The notes: generated by a model from the sequence alone, not told the origin. Shown: positions 23,716-32,196, counted from the first letter of the stretch. The stretch is 41,024 nt of DNA from an uncultured Blautia sp. (GCA_902476765.1 CABSEJ010000011.1:1-41024); one strand, 5' to 3'. Program-made: numbers and translations.

Positions 23716-25038
23716 TCAGTCTTTCTCCCCGTGAATTTTTTTGAAATACTCCTGAATATTTTTCTCATATCCGTTCCCTGTGGGATGGTAAAAGCTTCTT
23801 CCCTCCAGTTCTGAAGGCATATACTGCTGTTTTACATAATGGTTTGGATAGTCATGGGCATAGAGATACCCCTGGCCGTGTCCCAGCTTGGCTGAGCCTT
23901 TATAATGGGCGTCCTGGAGATGAACAGGCACGGTGGTCCTGGTAGTCTTTACCGCTTCCATAGCTTCCATAATAGCCATGCAAGCCGCATTGCTCTTAGG
24001 TGCGCTGGCCACATAAGTCACAGCCTGAGAAAGAGGAATCTGAGCCTCCGGCATGCCCAGCCTTTCCACAGCCTGAGCGGCTGCCACAGCCACCACCAAA
24101 GCCTGGGGGTCTGCGTTTCCCACATCCTCTGCGGCGCATATCATGATACGCCTGGCAATAAATTTAATATCCTCACCTGCATAGAGCATTTTTGCCAGAT
24201 AAAACACGGCGGCGTCCGGGTCAGACCCCCTCATGCTTTTGATAAAAGCGGAAATGGTATCATAGTGGTTGTCCCCGGTTTTGTCATACCGCACCACCCG
24301 TTTCTGAATGCACTGAGCGGCAGTCTCCAAATCAATATGAATTTTACCGTCCTGACTTTTCCTGGTGGTAAGAATACCCAGCTCCAAAGCATTTAAAGCC
24401 GTTCTGGCATCTCCCCCGGAAATATCCGCCAAAAACTCCTTGGCATCTTCATGAAGCACTGCCTGGTAGCTTCCCATTCCTTTCTCCACATCTGTCGCCG
24501 CCCGTTCCAGAAGGCAGCAAATATCCTCTTTTTTCAATGGCTTTAGTTCAAAAACAATAGAACGGGAAAGGAGAGCCCCGTTGACTTCAAAATAAGGATT
24601 CTCTGTGGTGGCTCCAATCAAGACCAGGGTTCCGTCTTCTACAAAGGGAAGGAGATAATCCTGCTGGCCCTTATTGAATCTGTGAATCTCATCCACAAAA
24701 AGAATGGTTTTCTTTCCGTACATGCCCAAATGGCTCTGGGCCTCCTTCACCACCTCCTCCATATCCTTTTTTCCCGCTACAGTAGCGTTAATCTGCTGAA
24801 ACCTGGCACTGGTGGTATTGGCAATTACCTTAGCCAGCGTAGTTTTCCCTGTACCCGGAGGTCCGTAAAAAATCACACTGCCCAGCTTATCTGCCTGGAT
24901 TGCCCGGTACAGCAGTTTATCCTTTCCAATGATGTGCTCCTGTCCCACAACCTCCTCCAGCGTGGCGGGCCGCATTCTGGAGGCCAGAGGCGATTCCTGC
25001 TTTAAGTTCTGTTCTTTCATATAATCAAATAAATCCAT
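23716..25038 (-). CDS. rarA: Replication-associated recombination protein A (RarA/MgsA AAA+ ATPase)
   Basis: A 440-residue AAA+ ATPase related to clamp loaders and WRNIP1 that acts at stalled replication forks. The N-terminal MDLFDYMKEQN and PLASRMRPATLEEVVGQEHI precede Walker A FYGPPGTGKTTLAKV and Walker B KTILFVDEIHRFNKGQQD. Sensor 1 is LIGATTENPYFEVN. The C-terminal tetramerisation region contains KSMRGSDPDAAVFYLAKM and ends with the conserved HYPNHYVKQQYMP-like region (YAHDYPNHYVKQQYMP). The gene follows the deacetylase gene by nine bases on the same strand, so the two are probably co-transcribed. Length and motifs are normal for the family. Confidence 0.93.
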   Translation of the reverse strand: MDLFDYMKEQNLKQESPLASRMRPATLEEVVGQEHIIGKDKLLYRAIQADKLGSVIFYGPPGTGKTTLAKVIANTTSARFQQINATVAGKKDMEEVVKEAQSHLGMYGKKTILFVDEIHRFNKGQQDYLLPFVEDGTLVLIGATTENPYFEVNGALLSRSIVFELKPLKKEDICCLLERAATDVEKGMGSYQAVLHEDAKEFLADISGGDARTALNALELGILTTRKSQDGKIHIDLETAAQCIQKRVVRYDKTGDNHYDTISAFIKSMRGSDPDAAVFYLAKMLYAGEDIKFIARRIMICAAEDVGNADPQALVVAVAAAQAVERLGMPEAQIPLSQAVTYVASAPKSNAACMAIMEAMEAVKTTRTTVPVHLQDAHYKGSAKLGHGQGYLYAHDYPNHYVKQQYMPSELEGRSFYHPTGNGYEKNIQEYFKKIHGEKD

Positions 25039-25047
25039 GTATATCTC

Positions 25048-25716
25048 CTATTCCAACAACAGCTTATCTGCCGTTACAAATTCATACCCCTGGGACTGCA
25101 AAATATCCACAATCTCTAAGGCAGCTTCCACAGAGGACTCATAAATATCGTGCATTAAAATAATATCACCTTCCTTCACATCTTTCACTACCCTTTTCAC
25201 AATTTTATCTGTATTTTTGGTGGTCCAGTCTCTGGAATCCAGGCTCCAGGAAACCGGCATCATAGAAATGTGAAGGTCCAGACCTTCTTTCCACTCCCCA
25301 AAAGGCGGCCTGACAAAGGAGGGATAATTTCCGGTAATACCCTCTATGGTACTGCAGGTATCCAGGATTTCTTTTTCTGCTGTTTCCTCAGAAACAGTAC
25401 TCAGTCTGACATGGTGGAAAGTGTGATTGCCCACCAAATGCCCTTCCTCTTCCATACGTTTTACAAGCTCTTCATTCGCCTCTATGTTCTGGCCTATCAG
25501 AAAAAAACTGGCAGAAACCCCTCTTTCCTGCAAGCCGTCTAAAAGTTCCCTGGTATACACCGGATGAGGGCCGTCGTCAAAAGTCAGCGCCAGCCTGGGA
25601 AGCTCTCCCCCTGATACTGATTGAGCCACTAAAAGCGCCTTTCTGGCCGGACTGCCTGCCAGTATAAAACAGGAGACCAGGAAAACAGCTATCAAAATTC
25701 CTATATTTCTTTTCAT
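25048..25716 (-). CDS. Polysaccharide deacetylase (carbohydrate esterase family 4)
   Basis: A 222-residue protein with an N-terminal membrane helix or signal (about residues 4-22) and a NodB-type catalytic domain. Motif 1 is LALTFDDGPH, motif 2 is GNHTFHH with the metal-binding histidines, motif 3 is RPPFGEW, motif 4 is WSLDSRDW and motif 5 is DIILMHD. It would deacetylate an N-acetylated envelope glycan, most likely peptidoglycan, outside the membrane. ATG 25716 is preferred; a TTG two codons earlier is possible, and the RBS (GTAGAAAG) is weak. The downstream rarA gene is functionally unrelated. Confidence 0.88.
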   Translation of the reverse strand: MKRNIGILIAVFLVSCFILAGSPARKALLVAQSVSGGELPRLALTFDDGPHPVYTRELLDGLQERGVSASFFLIGQNIEANEELVKRMEEEGHLVGNHTFHHVRLSTVSEETAEKEILDTCSTIEGITGNYPSFVRPPFGEWKEGLDLHISMMPVSWSLDSRDWTTKNTDKIVKRVVKDVKEGDIILMHDIYESSVEAALEIVDILQSQGYEFVTADKLLLE

Positions 25717-25773
25717 ACACAAAGCTTTCTACCCGCCCTTACCTTTCAGCCCTTAATATCATTATATTCCTTC

Positions 25774-25803
25774 TTGACAGAATCAGCACCGGACATTTAC
25801 AAT
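25774..25803 (+). promoter_or_regulatory. Possible promoter for apbE
   Basis: TTGACA (25774-25779) and TACAAT (25798-25803) are spaced by 18 bases and lie about 118 bases upstream of the chosen ATG. Confidence 0.5.
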
Positions 25804-25920
25804 GATTCTGCATATCAGGCAAGGAATCCTCCATGTGCCTGCAGCAGAAAAGCTGTGTAAGCCGGGAATCTGAACCGTATAGCTGAATCTTACCCTATTA
25901 GATTTGGAGTGGATGATTTT

Positions 25921-26955
25921 ATGAAAAATAAAGGAATACTGGCCGCAGGAGGAGGTATATTGATTTTTATCCTTCTGCTGGCTCTGATTATCTGGTATCA
26001 GGGAAAAGAAGAGAATCTGGAGCCTATCTCCCGAACGGATTATATGCTGAATACTGTGGTGAATGTGAAAATCTATGACAAAAGAGAGGAAGCTCTGTTA
26101 GACGGAGCCATGGAAATTTGCAGAAAATATGAGCAGCTGTTCAGTCCTACCTTAAATTCCAGCGAAATATATCGTCTGAATCATGGAGAGCTAGAGGAAA
26201 TGGATGGTTTTTACACCCTTTCTCCGGACACCGGAGACATAATTTCTCAGGCTCTGGACTATTGCCGTCTTTCAGAAGGAGCCTTTGATATTTCTATTGA
26301 ACCAATATCCTCACTGTGGGATTTTACCTCCGGCCAAGGCCTGGTTCCAGATGAGGCGTCTATCCAGGCTGCATTGCCCCTGGTAAATTATGAGGATATT
26401 GTTTTAGAAGGAGAAAAAATCCGGTTTCAGCAGGAGGGTATGGGCATCAATCTGGGGGCTATCGCCAAAGGCTATATCGCAGACAAAATGAAAGATTATC
26501 TCCAGTCTCAGGGAGTGGAAAGTGCTATCATTGACCTGGGAGGAAACGTCCTGTGCCTGGGAGATCGGCCAGACGGCACTCCTTTTTCCATCGGTATCCG
26601 TAAGCCTTTTGGGGAGACCAGCGAAACTGTTGCTATCATGGAGATTTCCGATAAATCGGTAGTTTCTTCCGGAATTTATGAGCGGTATTTTGAAAAAGAC
26701 GGGATTCTCTACCATCACATTTTAGACCCGGATACCGGGTATCCCTACGAAAACGACTTAGTTTCCGTAACCATTATCTCGGACAAGTCCGTAGACGGAG
26801 ACGGTTTAAGTACCACATGCTTTGCCCTTGGACTGGAAAAAGGCATGGACCTGATAAACAGTCTTCCCCAGGTGCAGGCTGTATTTATTACCAAGGATTA
26901 TGAAATGCACTACAGCGAAAATTTCCAGCAAGAAATCTCTTTGGAGGAGCAATAA
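25921..26955 (+). CDS. apbE: FAD:protein FMN transferase (ApbE)
   Basis: A 344-residue membrane-anchored extracytoplasmic enzyme that moves FMN from FAD onto Thr/Ser of target proteins. An N-terminal helix (about 8-26) is followed by the catalytic domain. Motifs are GMGINLGAIAKGYIADKM, AIIDLGGNVLCLGDRP, HHILDPDTGYPYEN and the Mg-binding DGLSTTCFALG. The start is ambiguous: ATG 25921 is favoured over ATG 25909, because GGAG ends only a few bases before the latter. There is no lipobox Cys. The only candidate target in the window is the surface protein at 18753-21662, which carries the DAVSGATYSS motif, so a partnership is plausible though the genes are not in one operon. Confidence 0.9.
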   Translation: MKNKGILAAGGGILIFILLLALIIWYQGKEENLEPISRTDYMLNTVVNVKIYDKREEALLDGAMEICRKYEQLFSPTLNSSEIYRLNHGELEEMDGFYTLSPDTGDIISQALDYCRLSEGAFDISIEPISSLWDFTSGQGLVPDEASIQAALPLVNYEDIVLEGEKIRFQQEGMGINLGAIAKGYIADKMKDYLQSQGVESAIIDLGGNVLCLGDRPDGTPFSIGIRKPFGETSETVAIMEISDKSVVSSGIYERYFEKDGILYHHILDPDTGYPYENDLVSVTIISDKSVDGDGLSTTCFALGLEKGMDLINSLPQVQAVFITKDYEMHYSENFQQEISLEEQ

Positions 26956-26968
26956 TCGAAAAAGAAAC

Positions 26969-27012
26969 AAATGTCCCGGGAGGCTTTCTATGAGAAGCCT
27001 CCCGGGACATTT
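26969..27012. terminator. Bidirectional terminator between apbE and the GH3 gene
   Basis: The arms AAATGTCCCGGGAGGCTT and AAGCCTCCCGGGACATTT form a perfect 18-base-pair stem with an eight-base loop. T-rich tracts follow on both strands, so it serves both convergent genes. Confidence 0.9.
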
Positions 27013-27070
27013 ATATTACCCTGTCTGGGCACGGGCATAAATAAGCATACTATATTTGTACTCTGGTCTT

Positions 27071-28837
27071 TTACAGTCTTGCGTCAAAAAGTCCGCAGTA
27101 GCTGTCAATAGGATCTGTACCATGGAAGGCTTCCTCACCTTGGGTAAGACATTCTATCAAAGCCTCGAATGTGCTGTCCTTGGAGTCATAGGCGTTAATA
27201 TAGGTTCTGGCCTGAGGAATATCTGCCAGCATAGTGGGCTGTCCGCAGCCGATAACCAGCACCGGCACCTCAAATACATACCAGGGAATCTCCCCGCCGC
27301 CTTTAGACATACCAAAGCTTGGTCTTCCTTCCGGCACATCACAAAGAGTAATGACCAAATCCATACCTTCCACAAAGTCCGCAATGGCATTTTTTCCCGC
27401 AAAATAAATATTCAAATCCGGTTTTTCGCCTGCTGCAATCTGTTTTTTCATCTTATCCAGAGGACTTTCATAAACAAAAGCATTGAAGCCTTTGCTGCAA
27501 AGCTTTTCTTTTAACAGTTCAGCAGGATTTGTTCCGCCGCCTCCCAGCAGCTTCATCAGAGCTCCCATACCGCTTTCCGCAGCCTTTATATGGACAATCA
27601 TAATTCTCTTGTAGCGCTGGGGTTTAATCGGCAGTACGTCTTTATCCTTATATTTTACAAGGGTAATGGCTTCTCTGCTGATTGCCTTCTGCATTTCTTT
27701 ATATTCATCTTTTCCGATTACTGCCTCTGCAGTCTCCGGCTGGGGAACCAGGTCTTCTTTTGCCTTCTTGTGAAGTCCCATATGAGCCTTCAGTCCTAAG
27801 ATTCTGGTAAGAGCCTCTTCCATACGTTCCTGGCTGATGATTCCGTTTTGATACGCCTGAAGCATGGTATTGTAATCCTCATCCGGGTCGTTAAAGAACA
27901 GGAACATATCACAGCCTGCGTTAATAGCCAGCGGCAGCATTTCCGCTCTCTTCATACGGTCTGTCATACCTACCATGTGGGAGGCATCCGTCACCACCAT
28001 ACCGTTAAAGCCCAATTTGTCTCTTAAAAGCCCTGTCATAATTTCCGGGCACAGAGTAGCAGGCATCATGTTTTCATCTTTTAATTCCGGGTTAATGGCC
28101 TTTGCATATTTAGGAAGCATAATATGTCCGCCCATAATGGCATCCAGACCGTTATCAATCAACATTTTATACACTTTACCATAGGTGTTGTCCCACTCTT
28201 CCACATCAAAATAATTCACATTATTGGAAAGATGGGCGTCCCTGAAATCCTGTCCGTTCCCCGGAAAATGCTTAGCCGCACAGGCAAATCCAGGAATAGT
28301 ATGGGCTCCTTTTAAATATGCCGTACTCATCTTAGCCACACGTTCCGGGTCACTTCCAAAGGCCCGGTTAATAATTTCTGTATTTTCCCAGTTGTAAAGA
28401 ATATCACATACAGGAGCGAAGGCCATGTTACAGCCAATGGCTGCAGCCTCTTCATTAGACATTTTACCTAAAGCATAGGCATACTCTTCCTTACCTGTAG
28501 CTCCAATCTTTACCCCGGAACCAATAAATGTACCGTCCCCGCAGGCTCCGTTTCCACCTGCCTCTGTGTTGCAGGCAATAAATACCGGCACTTTGGCATA
28601 TTTCTGAAGCTTCCGGTTCTGCTCCTGAATCGCCTTGCCCGGCGCCGGATTGTAACGGCAGCCGCCCAGGTGGTATTTCTCCATCAGCTCCCGCAAATGT
28701 TCTTCTTCATGAGAAGCCGTTAGCTGGAAGAATAACTGTCCCACCTTCTCTTCATCCGTCATGTTCCGGATAGTATCCTTCACCCACTGACAGTCCTCCT
28801 CTGACAAAAAATAAGGATTTGCTTTTAAATCAACCAT
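27071..28837 (-). CDS. Glycoside hydrolase family 3 protein, beta-N-acetylhexosaminidase type
   Basis: An enzyme of about 588 residues without a signal peptide, so probably cytoplasmic. The catalytic domain holds KHFPGNGQDFRDAH, the His/Asp general acid-base motif specific to NagZ-like GH3 N-acetylhexosaminidases. The nucleophile Asp is in GFNGMVVTDASHM. A C-terminal GH3 domain of about 220 residues follows, as in YbbD-type enzymes. Recycling of muropeptide GlcNAc or hydrolysis of imported amino-sugar oligomers is the likely role. ATG 28837 (MVDLKANPYFL) is chosen, with AAAGG about ten bases upstream; earlier in-frame ATGs at 28843 and 28867 are possible. No glycan transporter adjoins it. Confidence 0.85.
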   Translation of the reverse strand: MVDLKANPYFLSEEDCQWVKDTIRNMTDEEKVGQLFFQLTASHEEEHLRELMEKYHLGGCRYNPAPGKAIQEQNRKLQKYAKVPVFIACNTEAGGNGACGDGTFIGSGVKIGATGKEEYAYALGKMSNEEAAAIGCNMAFAPVCDILYNWENTEIINRAFGSDPERVAKMSTAYLKGAHTIPGFACAAKHFPGNGQDFRDAHLSNNVNYFDVEEWDNTYGKVYKMLIDNGLDAIMGGHIMLPKYAKAINPELKDENMMPATLCPEIMTGLLRDKLGFNGMVVTDASHMVGMTDRMKRAEMLPLAINAGCDMFLFFNDPDEDYNTMLQAYQNGIISQERMEEALTRILGLKAHMGLHKKAKEDLVPQPETAEAVIGKDEYKEMQKAISREAITLVKYKDKDVLPIKPQRYKRIMIVHIKAAESGMGALMKLLGGGGTNPAELLKEKLCSKGFNAFVYESPLDKMKKQIAAGEKPDLNIYFAGKNAIADFVEGMDLVITLCDVPEGRPSFGMSKGGGEIPWYVFEVPVLVIGCGQPTMLADIPQARTYINAYDSKDSTFEALIECLTQGEEAFHGTDPIDSYCGLFDARL

Positions 28838-29017
28838 TTCCATCCATCCTTTCTTCCGTTTATTCATCCTGCTTTGCAGGTACGAACGTTTATAAATTTC
28901 ATTTTACAGGAAAGAATTCCTTCCTGCCAGAATAATACTTGTGGATAATCGTAGATTCTTTGGAAAATATGCTGGTGTACCATGGCAACTCTCATACCTT
29001 TTTGCTATACTAAACGG

Positions 29018-29050
29018 CAAAAAACCCTGTAAACGTGTGGTTTACAGGGT
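29018..29050 (-). terminator. Terminator of the infC-rpmI-rplT operon
   Basis: On the minus strand ACCCTGTAAAC and GTTTACAGGGT form a perfect 11-base-pair stem with a five-base loop, followed by six T residues. It lies 23 bases after the rplT stop. Confidence 0.92.
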
Positions 29051-29073
29051 CTGAAATTTCTCATTATATTTCA

Positions 29074-29430
29074 TTATGCTAATTTAGATTTTGCCAGCTC
29101 TGCCAGTGTGGTGAATCCTGCTGCATCGTTGATAGCCATATCAGCTAAAACTTTTCTGTTCAAATCAACATTAGCCAGCTTTAAGCCGTACATAAACTTG
29201 CTGTAAGACAGACCATTCATTCTTGCTGCAGCATTGATACGTGCAATCCACAGCTGTCTGAACTGACGTTTTTTCTGCTTTCTTCCTGCATAAGAGCTTG
29301 CTAATGCTCTCATTACAGACTGTTTTGCAACTCTATACTGTTTGGAACGGGCTCCTCTGTAGCCCTTTGCCATTTTCAATACTCTGTTATGTCTTTTTTT
29401 AGCGTTTAATCCGCCTTTAATTCTTGCCAT
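29074..29430 (-). CDS. rplT: Ribosomal protein bL20
   Basis: A 118-residue basic protein beginning MARIKGGLNAKKRHNRVLKM, typical of bL20, with AKGYRGARSKQYRVAKQSVMRA and RQLWIARINAAARMNG. It binds 23S rRNA early in 50S assembly. In Bacillus subtilis L20 also represses the infC-rpmI-rplT operon by promoting termination in the leader. It is the last gene of that operon here, 57 bases after rpmI, and has a strong terminator behind it. Confidence 0.97.
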   Translation of the reverse strand: MARIKGGLNAKKRHNRVLKMAKGYRGARSKQYRVAKQSVMRALASSYAGRKQKKRQFRQLWIARINAAARMNGLSYSKFMYGLKLANVDLNRKVLADMAINDAAGFTTLAELAKSKLA

Positions 29431-29487
29431 TCTTAATTTCCTCCTATATTAAACCTTACCTGTTTCAACAAAACTCTCTGCGAAGAA

Positions 29488-29685
29488 TTACATGTATGGT
29501 AAAATCTTCTTCATGCTCTTTACGTTTGTTGAATCTGTGATAGTTGCTTTTCTAAGATTTCTTTTTCTCTTCTGAGATTTCTTTGTTAAGATATGGCTTT
29601 TGTAAGCTTTATTTCTTTTTAATTTACCTGTTCCTGTTGTTTTGAAGCGCTTTGCAGCAGCTTTCACTGTTTTCATTTTTGGCAT
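29488..29685 (-). CDS. rpmI: Ribosomal protein bL35
   Basis: A 65-residue very basic protein beginning MPKMKTVKAAAKRFKTTGTG and containing KRNKAYKSHILTKKSQKRKR, which is characteristic of bL35 in the large subunit. It lies 27 bases after infC and upstream of rplT, in the universal operon order. The start has AGGAGG upstream. Confidence 0.97.
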   Translation of the reverse strand: MPKMKTVKAAAKRFKTTGTGKLKRNKAYKSHILTKKSQKRKRNLRKATITDSTNVKSMKKILPYM

Positions 29686-29712
29686 GTTTATGTCCTCCTT
29701 AAACTCTTTTTC

Positions 29713-30222
29713 TTACTGACGTTTTTCTGTCAAAAACATAGTCATGCTTCTGCCTTCCACCTTAGGTGCTTTTTCAATCACCGCAATATCAGACAGAACC
29801 TCCGCAAACTCATCCAAAATATGCTTGCTGTTCTGCATATGTGCCATTTCCCTTCCCCGGAAACGCAGAGTAACTTTCACTTTATTTCCCTTTGTCAGGA
29901 ATTTCCTGGCATTATTGACCTTTGTGTTCAAATCGTTTTCCTCAATATTAGGGGACAAACGTACTTCTTTGATTTCTATGGTTTTCTGTTTCTTCTTAGC
30001 CTCTTTCTCTTTTCTGGCTAATTCGTACTTATACTTACCATAATCGATAATTTTACAAACCGGCGGCTTTGCCGTAGGAGCAATCTTAACCAGGTCCAAG
30101 CCCGCTTCTGTTGCATGTTTCTGTGCTTCCCTTGCAGACATGATTCCCAACTGTTCCCCGTCTGCGCCAATGAGACGTACCTCTCTGTCTCTGATTTGTT
30201 CGTTAATCATTAAATCGCTAAT
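29713..30222 (-). CDS. infC: Translation initiation factor IF-3, probable ATT start
   Basis: A 169-residue initiation factor that binds the 30S subunit and checks start codons. LMINEQIRDREVRLIGADGEQLG marks the N domain, the basic linker KYKYELARKEKEAKKKQKT follows, and the C domain contains VTLRFRGREMAHMQNS. The start is placed at ATT (30222-30220): GGAGGTG lies seven bases upstream, and the frame then reads (M)SDLMINEQ. The in-frame ATG at 30210 is only 12 bases on, with worse RBS spacing. AUU starts are an established, autoregulated feature of infC in other bacteria. A leader of nearly 400 bases with a terminator and a structured repeat precedes it. Confidence 0.92.
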   Translation of the reverse strand: MSDLMINEQIRDREVRLIGADGEQLGIMSAREAQKHATEAGLDLVKIAPTAKPPVCKIIDYGKYKYELARKEKEAKKKQKTIEIKEVRLSPNIEENDLNTKVNNARKFLTKGNKVKVTLRFRGREMAHMQNSKHILDEFAEVLSDIAVIEKAPKVEGRSMTMFLTEKRQ

Positions 30223-30340
30223 CGTTTTGCACCTCCATGATATTGATAAAACACACTCTGGCCCCCTGGCCATTTGAACATAAAATGAAATAACGGTTAG
30301 GGTTCTCTATAAACCTCTGGTCATGAATAAGAATAAGAAA

Positions 30341-30470
30341 GAATCCTGCTTGCAGGATTCTCCGCCTGCGGCGGGTCGCTCTAGCGACATAATTCCTCTC
30401 CGCCGCAGTGCGCTCCTGCCCGGAGGGCTTTTTTATTTCATAGGAACGCAATTTCCTATGAAATAAAAAA
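30341..30470 (-). repeat. Structured dispersed repeat, copy 2, in the infC leader
   Basis: Hairpin (a) is GAATCCTGC-TT-GCAGGATTC (30341-30360). Hairpin (b) has outer arms CTGCGGCGG/CCGCCGCAG (30366-30408) with inner GTCGC/GCGAC. Hairpin (c) is an 18-base-pair stem containing ATTTCATAGGAA/TTCCTATGAAAT (30429-30470). Arms differ from copy 1, but in compensating pairs. The minus strand again has GGAGAGGAA-TT-ATG (30390) opening a frame MSLERPAAGGESCK. A one-base shorter loop in hairpin (a) then shifts the frame, so it ends at 30307 rather than at the CTATAG stop. Copy 2 lies between the leader terminator and the infC start. Confidence 0.85.
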
Positions 30471-30491
30471 ATGGACAGCAAACTGCTATCC
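30465..30491 (-). terminator. Leader terminator upstream of infC with alternative pairing
   Basis: On the minus strand GGATAGCA and TGCTGTCC pair (one G-U) around GTT, followed by ATTTTTTT. The 5' arm region GTGGATA (30487-30493) is complementary to TATCCAC further upstream (30576-30582). That upstream stretch can also form its own small hairpin, AGAGT-ATCC-ACTCT. This three-way competition is what an attenuator needs. L20-mediated termination in the infC leader is established in B. subtilis; that this leader works the same way is inference. Confidence 0.7.
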
Positions 30492-30614
30492 ACCCATATC
30501 CGCATAAGAAAACGCTGATTTTACGCTTCATTACTTATCTATAAACCATAGTCACTCATTTGTGCTAAGGTGAGAGTGGATACTCTGCTTTCTTTTTCTT
30601 CTTCAGACTTATGT

Positions 30615-30644
30615 ACTATAACACAATCAGTAAAAAGAAGTCAA
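30615..30644 (-). promoter_or_regulatory. Promoter of the infC-rpmI-rplT operon
   Basis: On the minus strand TTGACT (30639-30644) and TATAGT (30615-30620) are spaced by 18 bases. The implied leader to the infC start is nearly 390 bases and holds the attenuator-like terminator and repeat copy 2. Confidence 0.65.
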
Positions 30645-30695
30645 GTATTTTTTATCTCTTTTTCTCTTTCTTTTTTTCTCTTCCATAAAAACTTC

Positions 30696-30724
30696 TTGTG
30701 TTTTCTCATATTCAATGGCATAAT
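30696..30724 (+). promoter_or_regulatory. Possible promoter for the NSS transporter
   Basis: TTGTGT (30696-30701) and CATAAT (30719-30724) are spaced by 17 bases, 86 bases upstream of the ATG. The 5' untranslated region carries a small hairpin TTCCGGC/GCCGGAA at 30743-30770. Both boxes deviate from consensus. Confidence 0.4.
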
Positions 30725-30810
30725 TATGTCTAACATATCTCATTCCGGCACAAATGTCAAATGGCCGGAACGAAACAAGCTTTAGAACAATAAGAAAGAA
30801 GGAGGATTTT

Positions 30811-32166
30811 ATGGACAAAAAAAGAGGTGCGTTTACAAATAAGATGGGTTTTGTCCTGGCTGCGGCAGGTTCTGCTGTAGGTCTTGGAAATCTCTGGCGT
30901 TTTCCCTATCTTGCAGCAAAATACGGGGGAGGAATTTTTCTGCTGATTTACCTGGTGCTGGCCGTCAGTCTGGGTTTCACCTTAATGGTAACGGAAATCG
31001 CTATTGGAAGAAAGACCGGTCTGAGCGCTGTAGGTGCTTTCAAAGCTTTAGATAAACGTTTCGGCTTTGTGGGATATCTGGCCTGCGTAGTTCCCTTTAT
31101 CATTACTCCCTACTATTGTGTTATCGGAGGCTGGGTTATAAAGTATTTTGCCACCTTCCTTACCGGTCAGGTGTCTGCTGCAGCAGGGGATGATTATTTT
31201 ACAGGCTTTGTAAGCCAGGCTGCCTCTCCGGTGCTTTGGTTTATTTTATATGTACTTCTCACTGCAGTGGTGGTTATCGTGGGTGTGGAAAAGGGTGTGG
31301 AAAAAGCCAGCCGTATCATGATGCCTCTGTTAGTGGTTCTGATTATCGGTATCTGCGCTTACTGTGTTACCAGACCAGGTGCCGCTGAAGGCGTAAAGTA
31401 TTATTTCTTACCTGATTTTTCCAAGTTTTCCGCCACCACCGTGCTGGCGGCTATGGGCCAGCTTTTCTATTCTATGTCTCTGGCCATGGGTATTATGATT
31501 ACCTACGGCTCTTATATGAAAAAAGACAGCAGCCTGGAAAAGTCTGTGCGCCAGATTGAAATTTTCGACACAGCTATCGCCTTTTTGGCCGGTCTTATGA
31601 TTGTGCCTTCCGTATTCGTTTTCTCCGGAGGAGATGAGGCTGCCCTCAGCAAGGGACCTTCCCTTATGTTTGTCACTCTTCCCAAAGTCTTCAGCGATAT
31701 GACTTTAGGCGGAGTTGTGGGCGCTGTTTTCTTTCTTCTGGTATTGTTTGCAGCCCTGACTTCCTCCATCTCCCTGATGGAAACCAATGTTTCCATTGTC
31801 CGGGATAAGCTTGGATGGAACAGAAAGAAAGCCACCATCGTTGTCACCGTCTATGTGGCGGTTGTAGGGGCTATTGTATCTCTGGGCTTCGGACCATTAA
31901 GCTTTATCCAGATTATCGGCCTGGGCCTGCTGGATTTCTTTGACTTCCTCAGCAACAGTGTGCTGATGCCAATCGTGGCAATCCTGACCTGCGTATGTAT
32001 CGGACATTTCATTGGCTCTAAAGCCATTGAAGACGAAGTAGAGCTGAATGGAAAATTTAAAGTTAAAAACTTTTATCGGGTAATGCTGAAATGGGTGGCG
32101 CCTATCTGCCTAGTCTTGATTCTGGTCTTCGCCGTATCAGAGGCTATGGGATGGATTACTGTATAA
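30811..32166 (+). CDS. Neurotransmitter:sodium symporter (NSS/SNF) family transporter
   Basis: A 451-residue membrane protein of the LeuT-fold NSS family, which couples Na+ to uptake of amino acids or amines. The diagnostic first helix reads AGSAVGLGNLWRFPYLAAKYGGG (near residues 17-39), with the unwound Na+/substrate site. About 11 helices follow, which is common for bacterial members such as TnaT and MhsT. ATG 30811 has GAAGGAGG upstream; an earlier in-frame start lacks one. It is transcribed alone, with a terminator behind it. Tryptophan, tyrosine or other amino acids are possible substrates; the sequence alone does not decide. Confidence 0.88.
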   Translation: MDKKRGAFTNKMGFVLAAAGSAVGLGNLWRFPYLAAKYGGGIFLLIYLVLAVSLGFTLMVTEIAIGRKTGLSAVGAFKALDKRFGFVGYLACVVPFIITPYYCVIGGWVIKYFATFLTGQVSAAAGDDYFTGFVSQAASPVLWFILYVLLTAVVVIVGVEKGVEKASRIMMPLLVVLIIGICAYCVTRPGAAEGVKYYFLPDFSKFSATTVLAAMGQLFYSMSLAMGIMITYGSYMKKDSSLEKSVRQIEIFDTAIAFLAGLMIVPSVFVFSGGDEAALSKGPSLMFVTLPKVFSDMTLGGVVGAVFFLLVLFAALTSSISLMETNVSIVRDKLGWNRKKATIVVTVYVAVVGAIVSLGFGPLSFIQIIGLGLLDFFDFLSNSVLMPIVAILTCVCIGHFIGSKAIEDEVELNGKFKVKNFYRVMLKWVAPICLVLILVFAVSEAMGWITV

Positions 32167-32196
32167 ATTTAGAAGAAGTTTACCTTTCATAAACAA

